Positions 27,080-35,046 of a stretch of 64,000 nucleotides of DNA are shown here, one piece after another. How positions within the stretch are numbered: position 1 is the first letter of the stretch; the number at the start of each line of letters is the position of its first letter. Location of the stretch: positions 1 to 64,000 of the forward strand of contig JANRLF010000004.1 in assembly GCA_033762815.1 (NCBI GenBank). The letters are read 5' to 3'. This DNA comes from JANRLF01 sp033762815. GTDB lineage: Bacteria; Bacteroidota; Bacteroidia; Chitinophagales; CAIOSU01. Made by a program: the position numbers and the translations under genes. Under the pieces are notes generated by a model. It saw nothing but the letters and a program-made list of their open reading frames with translations. It did no database searches and was not told where the DNA came from.

Positions 27080-29293
27080 ATGAACGGCATTCGTTATAGT
27101 GCTTTGCAAAGCATCCGCTCCTCAGCGACAGAAATTTTAGACCGAAATGGCAATGGCCACGGCCATAGCAAAAAAAGAATATCGGAAATATTCGGGCAGA
27201 ACACTTTTAGCCTTCAAACCATGAAGGAGTACCTTTCGGAAGGTACTTATAAAGCAATAGTAGCTGCTGTAAGGCAAAATGCAAAAATAGACTTCGCTAC
27301 CGCGGAAAATGTGGCCAAGGGTTTGAAAAAATGGGCTACCGACAATGGCGTAACCCATTATACACACTGGTTCCAGCCTTTGACTGGTTCCACTGCGGAA
27401 AAACATGACGCATTCTATAAACCCTCCTTGGACTATAATGTACAGGGCATGGAAAACCTTACCGCAGCCGAATTGGTGCAACGCGAACCAGATGCATCCA
27501 GCTTTCCCCATGGTGGCTTGAGAAGTACTGCTGCCGCTCGTGGCTACACTGTTTGGGACCCCTCCTCCCCTGCTTTCATCTTGGAAACCGAAAACGGCAA
27601 AACCCTTTACATTCCTTCCATATATATATCCTATACTGGTGAATCGCTTGACTATAAAACGCCTTTGCTGAAATCGAGCGAAGTATTGAACAATGCTGCT
27701 ACAGCAGTATGTCATTACTTTGATGAAAACGTGCATCACGTTATCGCTACATTGGGCTGGGAACAAGAATACTTTTTGGTTGACGAAAACCTTTACAATG
27801 CACGCCCCGATTTGATGATTACCGGCAGAACCTTGTTCGGTGGCAAACCTGCCCGTAACCAACAATTGGAAGACCATTATTTCGCTACCATTCCTGAAAG
27901 GGTACAAAACTATATGCAGGATTTCGAAAGGGAATGTCTGCTTTTGGGCATACCGGTGTTGACGCGCCACAATGAGGTGGCACCAGGACAATACGAATGC
28001 GCACCCATGTTCGAAGAATTGAACACAGCCGTTGACCATAACTTGTTGTTGATGAACATTATGGACAGGGTAGCTAGAAGACATGGCTTAAGGGTTATTT
28101 TCCATGAAAAGCCTTTTGCTGGTGTAAATGGTAGCGGCAAGCACAACAACTGGAGCATGGCCACCGACAAGGGCAAGAACTTATTGAGCCCTGGCGAAAA
28201 ACCCAGCAACAACCTGTACTTCCTTACTTTCTTCATCAATGTTTGCAAAGCTTTGGAAGCTAATGCCGATTTATTGCGCGCAAGTATTGCCAGTGCTGCC
28301 AACGAGCATCGTTTGGGAGCTAACGAGGCACCTCCCGCCATCATTTCCGTATTTACCGGTTCATTGATAGAAGAAGTATTGACCCGCTTCAAAAAAGAAG
28401 GCCTGTTTTCTGATGGGAAAAATTCCGCGGATAGCATTGACTTAAATATCCCTAAGATTCCTGAGGCTTTGCTGGACAATACCGACCGCAACCGTACTTC
28501 TCCTTTCCCATTCACTGGCAATAAATTCGAATTCCGTGCCGTGGGTGCTTCCGCCAACTGCTCTGCAGCCATGATGACTTTAAACACCATTGTAGCCCAC
28601 CAGTTGGTAGAATTCAAAAAAGAGGTAGATGCTCTAATTGCCAAAGGCACTGAAAAACAAACTGCTATCATCACCATTTTGCAACGTTATGTAACAGAAG
28701 CCGAAAGAGCGATTTTTAACGGCGATGGCTACTCCAAAGAGTGGGAAAAAGAAGCCAACAAGCGCGGCTTGAGCAACACCAAATCGACTCCAGATGCTTT
28801 GAAAGCCTTTGTTTCTGAAAAAGCTGAGAAGATTTTCACTTCTTATAATATATTCAATTCCAGAGAACTGCACGCCCGCTACCATGTATTGCTTGAGCAG
28901 TACATTAAGCAAATGGAAATTGAAATGCTGGTGATTGAAGAAATGGTGCATACCCACATTTTGCCTTCGGCCTTCCAATATATCGGTATGCTTACCGATA
29001 CTTACCGTGGTTTGAAAGAAATGGGGCTGAACAAAGCGGCAGACAAAACTAAGGAAGAAGTAGAACTGGTATACAACCACTTCGCCGAGCTGAAAGAAAA
29101 TGTAAAGGAGATGATTGCCTTGAAAGAAAAGGCATTCAGCAAGACCGATGAGCAACAAGTGGCACAATTGATTTCCGATAAAATCAAACCTTACTTTGAA
29201 GAAATAAGGAAGCACGCTGACCAATTGGAGAAACTGGTGGACGACAACCTATGGAGGTTGCCTAAGTACCGTGAACTGTTATTCGTAAGGTAA
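27080..29293 (+). CDS. glnN: Glutamine synthetase type III
   Basis: A 737-residue GSIII, the hexameric-ring class typical of Bacteroidota and cyanobacteria; it makes glutamine from glutamate, ammonia and ATP. The ATG at 27080 (MNGIRYSALQSI) lies about 15 bp after the -7 box, so an in-frame extension from 27005 would overlap the promoter and is rejected. Motifs: GWEQEYFLVDENL, NEVAPGQYECAP, the glutamate/ATP motif GVNGSGKHNNWSM, NANADLLR-type helices and the C-terminal helical extension that is usual for GSIII. The glutaminase gene follows after only 5 bp. Confidence 0.96.
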   Translation: MNGIRYSALQSIRSSATEILDRNGNGHGHSKKRISEIFGQNTFSLQTMKEYLSEGTYKAIVAAVRQNAKIDFATAENVAKGLKKWATDNGVTHYTHWFQPLTGSTAEKHDAFYKPSLDYNVQGMENLTAAELVQREPDASSFPHGGLRSTAAARGYTVWDPSSPAFILETENGKTLYIPSIYISYTGESLDYKTPLLKSSEVLNNAATAVCHYFDENVHHVIATLGWEQEYFLVDENLYNARPDLMITGRTLFGGKPARNQQLEDHYFATIPERVQNYMQDFERECLLLGIPVLTRHNEVAPGQYECAPMFEELNTAVDHNLLLMNIMDRVARRHGLRVIFHEKPFAGVNGSGKHNNWSMATDKGKNLLSPGEKPSNNLYFLTFFINVCKALEANADLLRASIASAANEHRLGANEAPPAIISVFTGSLIEEVLTRFKKEGLFSDGKNSADSIDLNIPKIPEALLDNTDRNRTSPFPFTGNKFEFRAVGASANCSAAMMTLNTIVAHQLVEFKKEVDALIAKGTEKQTAIITILQRYVTEAERAIFNGDGYSKEWEKEANKRGLSNTKSTPDALKAFVSEKAEKIFTSYNIFNSRELHARYHVLLEQYIKQMEIEMLVIEEMVHTHILPSAFQYIGMLTDTYRGLKEMGLNKAADKTKEEVELVYNHFAELKENVKEMIALKEKAFSKTDEQQVAQLISDKIKPYFEEIRKHADQLEKLVDDNLWRLPKYRELLFVR

Positions 29294-29298
29294 TTACT

Positions 29299-30924
29299 AT
29301 GCCAGAAAAGAAAACCGCTAAAGCCGGGGCCAAAGGCTCCGGCAATGGCACTGCTACCCTTAGTAAAGAGAGCCACGCCGCTGGAATGAGCTTGCTTGAT
29401 TTGGAATATTTCAAGCTATTCAATGCCTTGGATTTGGACTCTAGCGGCCTGGTGCCTTTATCGCGCATGCTGAAAGTGCTGAAGGATATTGGTATTAAGT
29501 CCGATGACCCGCGCATTAAATTGAGCATTTTCAGCAATCTAGAACAAGGCATTATTGAGGACCGCAAACTGACATTTGATGACTTCAAGGAAATCATCAA
29601 ACAAAGTAAGGGTTCATTGATAAGCGATGCGATACAGGGAAACCTTGAAATACCCGCTTTTAAAGAGTTCACGAACAAAATCAAGTCCATATTTGAAAAG
29701 ACCAAAGGCGTTACCGATGGAAAAGTAGCAACCTATATTCCCCAATTGGGCAGGGTAAACCCGGAGCAATATGCAGTATCGATATGTTCGGTGAGTGGCC
29801 AAAGGGAAAGTTTTGGCGATGCCGATAAGTTTTTCTGCATACAGTCCATATCAAAGCCTGTCAATTACTGCCTGGCATTGGAAGAACTGGGAGAAGAATT
29901 TGTGCACAAACATGTGGGCAGGGAGCCCAGCGGTATTAGCTTCAACAGCCTATCACTCAATAAGCAAGGCCTGCCCCACAATCCCATGATTAATTCAGGC
30001 GCCATTATGACCTGCTCCATGGTAAAGCCGCAGTTGGAAATGGCCGATAGGTTCGATTATGTATTGGATACTTGGACGCGCTTATGCGGTGGCTTACCTG
30101 CCAAGTTCAACAATTCGGTGTACCTATCGGAAAGGCAAACAGCAGACCGCAATTTCGCTTTGGGCTACTTCATGCGCGAGAACAAGGCCTTTCCTGATAA
30201 TACCAATCTGATAGACACCCTTGAATTCTATTTCCAGTGCTGCTCCATAGAAGTAAGTAGCGATGCCCTTTCCATAGCTGCCGCCACTTTGGCCAACGGG
30301 GGTATTTGCCCAATAACTGGGGAGCGTATTTTTAAACCTGATACGGTAAAAAATTGCTTGTCGTTGATGTATTCCTGCGGCATGTATGACTTTTCTGGTG
30401 AATTTGCCTTTACTATCGGCTTGCCTGCCAAAAGCGGTGTAGCCGGGGGATTAATGATTGTAGTGCCCAACCTATTAGGTATGGCGGTATGGTCGCCCAG
30501 ATTGGATGCACATGGCAACAGCGTCCGGGGGCTTGAATTTTGCAAGGAATTGGTGAAAGATTTTAACTTCCACAACTATGATAGCCTCATCAGTGCCAGT
30601 TCCAATAAAGTGGACCCACGCTTGCGGAAAAACGAATCGAAGATAGATGGCGTCATCAGTCTTTGCTTTGCAGCTAGCACCAATGATTTATTGGAAATCA
30701 AGCAATTGGTGGCACGTGGCGTAAACATCAACGATGCGGACTATGATGGCCGTACGGCTTTGCACTTGGCGGCTTCTGAAGGGTATCTGCAAATAGTGCA
30801 ATACCTAGTGAACAAAGGAGCCGCAATCAATGCTCTCGACCGCTGGGGCAATACACCCTTGGATGATGCCCGCCGTGGCGAGCACCATGAAATAGTGAAT
30901 TACCTGAGCGGACAGCTTAGTTAA
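29299..30924 (+). CDS. glsA: Animal-type glutaminase: EF-hand-like, catalytic and ankyrin domains
   Basis: A 541-residue glutaminase that hydrolyses glutamine to glutamate and ammonia. It has the three-part layout of the vertebrate GLS/GLS2 enzymes rather than the ~300-residue bacterial form. An EF-hand-like helical region lies at about 35-105 (YFKLFNALDLDSSGLVP). The beta-lactamase-like catalytic domain spans about 125-430, with nucleophile Ser183 and Lys186 in FCIQSISKP, plus HNPMINSGAI and GLPAKSGVAGG. Ankyrin repeats occupy about 450-540 (DYDGRTALHLAASEGYLQIV, then DRWGNTPLDDA). No mitochondrial-type or signal peptide is evident. It probably shares the GSIII transcript. Its 3' end overlaps the opposing VOC gene by 8 bp. 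Confidence 0.93.
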   Translation: MPEKKTAKAGAKGSGNGTATLSKESHAAGMSLLDLEYFKLFNALDLDSSGLVPLSRMLKVLKDIGIKSDDPRIKLSIFSNLEQGIIEDRKLTFDDFKEIIKQSKGSLISDAIQGNLEIPAFKEFTNKIKSIFEKTKGVTDGKVATYIPQLGRVNPEQYAVSICSVSGQRESFGDADKFFCIQSISKPVNYCLALEELGEEFVHKHVGREPSGISFNSLSLNKQGLPHNPMINSGAIMTCSMVKPQLEMADRFDYVLDTWTRLCGGLPAKFNNSVYLSERQTADRNFALGYFMRENKAFPDNTNLIDTLEFYFQCCSIEVSSDALSIAAATLANGGICPITGERIFKPDTVKNCLSLMYSCGMYDFSGEFAFTIGLPAKSGVAGGLMIVVPNLLGMAVWSPRLDAHGNSVRGLEFCKELVKDFNFHNYDSLISASSNKVDPRLRKNESKIDGVISLCFAASTNDLLEIKQLVARGVNINDADYDGRTALHLAASEGYLQIVQYLVNKGAAINALDRWGNTPLDDARRGEHHEIVNYLSGQLS

Positions 30925-31294
30925 CGTGGGTGGTTATCCACCAGGTATTGCCAAAAGGGTCTTTCACCCCTCCCGTTCTCCCATAGTCACGGTCGCTCAT
31001 TTCCATTAAGGAAGAGGCTCCCTTATCCAATGCTTTTTGGTAGGTAGCGTCAGCATCCGCTACGTATATGAAGAAGCCTCCCGTGTTTTCGCCCCACTCG
31101 GCGCTGGCTTGGCCATACATAATGGTGTTGTTATCATCAATTTGCAGCTCACCGTGCATCAAGCTGCCATCCTCATTGTTAACGCGCATTTTTTCAGTCG
31201 CACCAAAAACTTGTTGCATCCAATCAAAGAATTGATCCGCATTGCGGATGATCAAATAGGGCATTACCGTTTGATAACCTTGTGGAATGTTCAT
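30917..31294 (-). CDS. VOC/PhnB-like family protein
   Basis: A 125-residue cytoplasmic protein of the vicinal-oxygen-chelate superfamily, PhnB-like subgroup (glyoxalase/bleomycin-resistance fold). It has two beta-alpha-beta-beta-beta modules (YLIIRNADQFFDWMQQVFGA; GGFFIYVADADATYQKALDK) and a typical end (GGVKDPFGNTWWITTH). Metal ligands and substrate cannot be assigned with confidence. Confidence 0.85.
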   Translation of the reverse strand: MNIPQGYQTVMPYLIIRNADQFFDWMQQVFGATEKMRVNNEDGSLMHGELQIDDNNTIMYGQASAEWGENTGGFFIYVADADATYQKALDKGASSLMEMSDRDYGRTGGVKDPFGNTWWITTHVN

Positions 31295-31389
31295 ATAGTA
31301 GTTTAGTTTTTATAAAATAAGAATCTCGATTACTTCCTAAAAACAGACCAAACTTTCAATGAGGCCAAAAAGTGGATACTTTTATGTTG

Positions 31390-31920
31390 TTATTTCGTGG
31401 TCTCATATCCTGCTTGCAGCCCCATTGCTTCATACACTTCATCGTTGGGCTCCCATAGTTCTATTTTATTGCCTTCCAAATCCAAGATGTGGACGAATTT
31501 TCCATAGTCATAGCTTTCAATGGTATCCAGAACGGTTACACCATTGGTTTTTAACTCCGCAACAAGAGCGTCCATATTCTCCACTCTATAATTGATCATA
31601 TAATCCTTTGTAGAAGGCTCGAAATACTTGGTTTTCTCGTTGAATGGGCTCCACTGCGTAAAACCTTTCTTAGTAGTATCGGCTCCTTGCCGCCATTCAA
31701 ATACGGAGCCATACTCATTGGTTTTTAGCCCTAAATGCTTGCTATACCATTCCTTCAGCAGCTTGGTGTTCTTGCACTTAAAAAAGATGCCGCCTATACC
31801 GGTCACTTTTTTCTTTTCCGCAGTTTGATGTCCATCTGTCAGCATGCCTTTGAATGCGAAACCTGAAGCAAAAGATACGAGTAACATAGTAGCCATCAAT
31901 AGTATTTTCTTAGTTGCCAT
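31390..31920 (-). CDS. Exported VOC/glyoxalase-fold protein
   Basis: A 176-residue protein. The N-terminal hydrophobic segment (residues 6-25, ILLMATMLLVSFASGFAFKG) looks like a signal peptide or anchor. It is followed by a VOC domain (VTGIGGIFFKCKNTKLLKEW, HLGLKTNEYG, VENMDALVAEL, VHILDLEGNKIELWEPND) ending with the usual Glu-containing strand. Most VOC enzymes are cytoplasmic; an exported one is less usual. No lipobox is present. It lies near, but is not overlapping, another VOC gene on the same strand. Confidence 0.8.
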   Translation of the reverse strand: MATKKILLMATMLLVSFASGFAFKGMLTDGHQTAEKKKVTGIGGIFFKCKNTKLLKEWYSKHLGLKTNEYGSVFEWRQGADTTKKGFTQWSPFNEKTKYFEPSTKDYMINYRVENMDALVAELKTNGVTVLDTIESYDYGKFVHILDLEGNKIELWEPNDEVYEAMGLQAGYETTK

Positions 31921-32011
31921 GATTTTTAAGAGTTGGTTGAAGGCGTTATTGAACCAGCATAAAAAAGGGCAGAAACAGCTGCGTTAAACAATCGCAATGT
32001 CCCTACCCTTG

Positions 32012-32095
32012 TGCCCAGAACAGGACTCGAACCTGCACACCCTTTCGGGCACAAGAACCTGAATCTTGCTTGTCTACCAATTTCAACATCTGGGC
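32012..32095 (-). tRNA. tRNA-Leu (anticodon CAG)
   Basis: An 84-nt class II tRNA on the minus strand. The acceptor stem is GCCCAGA/TCTGGGC and the discriminator is A. The anticodon stem-loop CAAGA-TTCAGGT-TCTTG carries CAG, and a long variable arm (GTGCCCGAAAGGGTGT) precedes the T arm (CAGGTTCGAGTCCTG). CCA is not encoded. Confidence 0.97.
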
Positions 32096-32512
32096 CGATG
32101 TTAATGGAATGCAAAGTTATCATTTTTGTATGGAAAATATGGCTCAAAAAATGGCATAAAAGTCAATACTCATGTCCCGAAAATCATGTTTCAGTGGTAT
32201 TTCAGTGGTACTTCAGTGGTGCTTCGGTGGTACTTCAGTGGTACTTCAGTGGTGCTTCGGTGGTGCTTCAGTGGTGCTTCAGTGGTATTTCAGTTTTGAT
32301 TATTCACTTAGTTGTCAATTACTTATGGAATAATGAGGTGTTTTTCATGTTTTTCTCCCAACATTGATTAAAAAAAATGTCTCTTGTGTCTTGTGTCCTT
32401 TGTCTCATATCTCACAACCAAACCTAATAATAAGTACTTAACACCAAATTCTTACGCAATGTGCGGAAACAATTGATTTTGAATAAAATAGGTTAAAGTG
32501 ACTGTTTCGTAT
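32096..32512. other. Intergenic region carrying a minisatellite
   Basis: A gap of about 420 bp between tRNA-Leu and the MarR gene. Apart from the 11-bp tandem array at 32189-32293 it is AT-rich sequence with no supported gene; an open frame crossing it also runs over the tRNA and is not credible. Confidence 0.6.
32189..32293. repeat. 11-bp tandem repeat, about 9.5 copies
   Basis: Nine full units and a 6-bp partial unit, with consensus CTTCAGTGGTR. First-base C/T, fifth-base A/G and last-base A/G variants are present among copies. The 11-bp period is not a multiple of three, so it is not coding, and it is close to one helical turn. Confidence 0.95.
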
Positions 32513-32974
32513 TTATTGATTGGGTTCATTACCCCTTGCTTTATCCAATAACTGGTTAAGGCTGGCTGCCTCATCCAGGCTCAATGATAAAGATTTGTCA
32601 ATAAACTCTTGGCGACCATCAATTTCAGAAAGCAAATTGATGCCTTTTTGGCTAATTAGCACATCCACTAGCCTTTTATCGCTTTTGCAGGTTTTTCTAA
32701 TCACCAGTTGCTGCTTGTGCAATCGCTCTACAATTCTTGATACATCCGACATACGGTCGAGCATCCGTTCGCGGATATCTGATGTAGATATGGGCTTACC
32801 GTTTTGTCCCCTCAAAATCCTCAATACGTTGAATTGTTGGGGAGTAATGCCGTAGGGTTTTAGCTCTGCTTTTATTCTGTCCCACAACCAGTAATAGGTA
32901 TAAATCACATTTACATTGGCCTTCTGTAATTCATTTCTAAAGAAAGGCTGTTTGATTTCTTCTTCCAATCGCAT
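32513..32974 (-). CDS. MarR-family transcriptional regulator
   Basis: A 153-residue protein if it starts at ATG 32974 (MRLEEEIKQPFFRNE), which matches the usual start of Bacteroidota MarR homologues. Upstream in-frame starts back to 33064 would add about 30 unusual residues. The winged-helix core (QFNVLRILRGQNGKPISTSDIRERM, then DVSRIVERLHKQQLVIRK, and DKRLVDVLIS for the wing) is clear. MarR proteins repress transcription and are released by small ligands. The regulated gene is unknown; the small membrane protein at 33064-33252 lies upstream on the same strand. Confidence 0.85.
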   Translation of the reverse strand: MRLEEEIKQPFFRNELQKANVNVIYTYYWLWDRIKAELKPYGITPQQFNVLRILRGQNGKPISTSDIRERMLDRMSDVSRIVERLHKQQLVIRKTCKSDKRLVDVLISQKGINLLSEIDGRQEFIDKSLSLSLDEAASLNQLLDKARGNEPNQ

Positions 32975-33063
32975 CTTGTCCGGTTGATATTGGTGTTGCA
33001 ACATTATACGTCGCACCCTATCAACTTGTTCAACTAAAAAAAAGCGATAATTGTTTCGCTGCA

Positions 33064-33252
33064 CTAAACTTTATAGACCACTACAGCACCAACAATACCC
33101 GCTACCACAGCCATTCCCAACGAGATAAAAATATCCACCTCTGAAAAAAAAGCCCCTAGAAAGACTATAATGGCTATCAGTATCCCGCTGCCCAACAACT
33201 TCCATACTTGAAAATCATTATTCTTTGGGCGAAAAGGATTGGGGTCATGCAT
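33064..33252 (-). CDS. Small two-helix membrane protein
   Basis: A 62-residue protein with a polar N-terminus (MHDPNPFRPKNNDFQVW) and two predicted transmembrane helices (about 22-38 and 44-60). No family is recognised. It is upstream of the MarR gene on the same strand and divergent from pyrG, a conserved housekeeping gene. Composition supports a real gene, but the evidence is thin. Confidence 0.55.
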   Translation of the reverse strand: MHDPNPFRPKNNDFQVWKLLGSGILIAIIVFLGAFFSEVDIFISLGMAVVAGIVGAVVVYKV

Positions 33253-33314
33253 AAAGGAAGAAAACCTTAGTAGTTAGAAAATCGAAATATCAGACTTTTT
33301 CGGCAGAAATTGTG

Positions 33315-33322
33315 TAACTTTG
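33315..33322 (+). promoter_or_regulatory. Candidate -7 element of the pyrG promoter
   Basis: TAACTTTG is a perfect TAnnTTTG match 44 bp before the pyrG ATG. The -33 region (TTTTTC at 33296-33301) is a weak match at short spacing. Confidence 0.45.
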
Positions 33323-33366
33323 AGCACGTATTTCGCATTACGTAATCTTTTAGGTCCCCCATTTGC

Positions 33367-35019
33367 ATGAGTAAATATGTGTTTGTCACTGGTGGTGTTA
33401 GTTCGTCGTTGGGTAAAGGTATCATAGCGGCATCGCTGGCAAAACTGCTACAGGCAAGGGGCTATAAAGTAACTATCCAAAAGTTTGACCCCTACATCAA
33501 TGTTGACCCAGGTACGCTCAATCCTTACGAGCATGGAGAGTGCTATGTAACCGAAGATGGTGCCGAAACCGATTTGGACTTAGGGCATTACGAGCGATTT
33601 TTGAATATCCCTACTTCCCAATCGAATAATGTTACTACCGGTAGAATTTACCAGTACGTCATTAACCAAGAACGGGAAGGAAAGTATTTGGGAAAAACGG
33701 TACAGGTGATACCGCACATTACGGATGAGATAAAACGTAGGGCATTACTGCTTGGCGATACGGGGAAGTACGATATTGTTATTACCGAGTTAGGTGGTAC
33801 GGTAGGGGATATCGAATCATTGCCATATATAGAAGCCTTGCGCCAATTGCGTTGGCAGCTAGGCCAAGCAAATTGTTTGGTCATCCATCTTACCTTGATT
33901 CCTTACTTAAGTGCCGCTAGGGAATTGAAGAGCAAACCCACCCAACATTCGGTAAAGGAATTGCTGAAAAACGGCGTACAGCCTGATATACTGGTATGCC
34001 GCACAGAACACTCCTTGTCAGATGATTTAAGAGAGAAATTGGCGCTTTTCTGCAATGTTGACCCTGCATCCGTTATCCAAGCCTTGGACTGTGACACGAT
34101 ATATGAGGTGCCATTGGAAATGCTGAAAGAAAAACTGGATGTAACGGTACTTGCCAAATTGAGCCTACCGCTCCAAAACGAACCGGAGCTCAGCCGTTGG
34201 AAAGATTTTATATTCAAACTGAAAAATCCCACCAAAACCGTTCGTATCGGTTTAATTGGTAAGTACGTGGAACTTCAGGATGCTTACAAATCCATTTTGG
34301 AAGCATTTATCCATGCTGGGGTGGCAAATGAATGCAAAGTACAGGTTGAAAGTATCCATTCGGAAGACTTGGCTGTAGATAATGCTGAAGAGATGCTAGG
34401 CCATTTGGATGGCATATTGGTAGCACCAGGCTTTGGACCCCGTGGAATTGAAGGCAAAATTGCCGCCATTAAGTATGTACGCGAAATGCGGGTGCCGTTT
34501 TTTGGTATCTGCCTTGGTATGCAAACGGCGGTGATAGAATTTGGTCGCAATGTATTGGGGTATAAGGACGCGCATTCATTTGAAATGAACCCCAAATCTC
34601 CCCACCATGTCATTGCACTAATGGAGGAGCAAAAGAACGTAAAAGAGAAAGGTGGCACCATGCGGCTGGGCGCTTATCCTTGCCACTTGCGGCCCGATAC
34701 CTTGACTTACTCCATCTATCAGCAAGACAATATTTCAGAAAGGCACCGGCACCGATATGAGTTTAACAACACTTACCTGGAAGAATACGAAAATGCCGGT
34801 ATGATAGCTAGTGGATTGAATCCAGAGAACAATCTAGTGGAGATTATCGAGCTGAAAGACCATCCATGGTTCATAGGCGTACAGTTCCATCCCGAACTAA
34901 AAAGTACCGTTGACAATCCGCATCCCCTGTTTGTTGGCTTTGTGAAAGCCGTGTTGGCCAACAAAGAAATGCACAGCAATGCCAATGGCACTGGGAAAAA
35001 TATTATTTCTTATTCGTAG
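33367..35019 (+). CDS. pyrG: CTP synthase
   Basis: A 550-residue CTP synthase that aminates UTP using glutamine-derived ammonia and ATP. The N-terminal synthetase domain begins YVFVTGGVSSSLGKGIIAASLA (P-loop) and contains KFDPYINVDPGTLNPYEHGE. The C-terminal class I glutamine amidotransferase domain has nucleophile Cys in PFFGICLGMQTAV and His-Glu in GVQFHPE. Length is normal. yidC follows 27 bp downstream and may be co-transcribed. Confidence 0.97.
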   Translation: MSKYVFVTGGVSSSLGKGIIAASLAKLLQARGYKVTIQKFDPYINVDPGTLNPYEHGECYVTEDGAETDLDLGHYERFLNIPTSQSNNVTTGRIYQYVINQEREGKYLGKTVQVIPHITDEIKRRALLLGDTGKYDIVITELGGTVGDIESLPYIEALRQLRWQLGQANCLVIHLTLIPYLSAARELKSKPTQHSVKELLKNGVQPDILVCRTEHSLSDDLREKLALFCNVDPASVIQALDCDTIYEVPLEMLKEKLDVTVLAKLSLPLQNEPELSRWKDFIFKLKNPTKTVRIGLIGKYVELQDAYKSILEAFIHAGVANECKVQVESIHSEDLAVDNAEEMLGHLDGILVAPGFGPRGIEGKIAAIKYVREMRVPFFGICLGMQTAVIEFGRNVLGYKDAHSFEMNPKSPHHVIALMEEQKNVKEKGGTMRLGAYPCHLRPDTLTYSIYQQDNISERHRHRYEFNNTYLEEYENAGMIASGLNPENNLVEIIELKDHPWFIGVQFHPELKSTVDNPHPLFVGFVKAVLANKEMHSNANGTGKNIISYS

Positions 35020-35046
35020 CTTTGCAGCCCTCAATAGTGCATTGGA

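Noticed and set aside
27137..28084. 315-codon minus-strand open frame inside glutamine synthetase III
   Set aside because: The plus-strand GSIII protein is unmistakable; the antisense frame has no recognisable domains and arises from codon bias.
32011..32367. 118-codon plus-strand ORF spanning tRNA-Leu and the 11-bp array
   Set aside because: It reads through a tRNA gene and a non-triplet repeat, so the protein would be nonsense.
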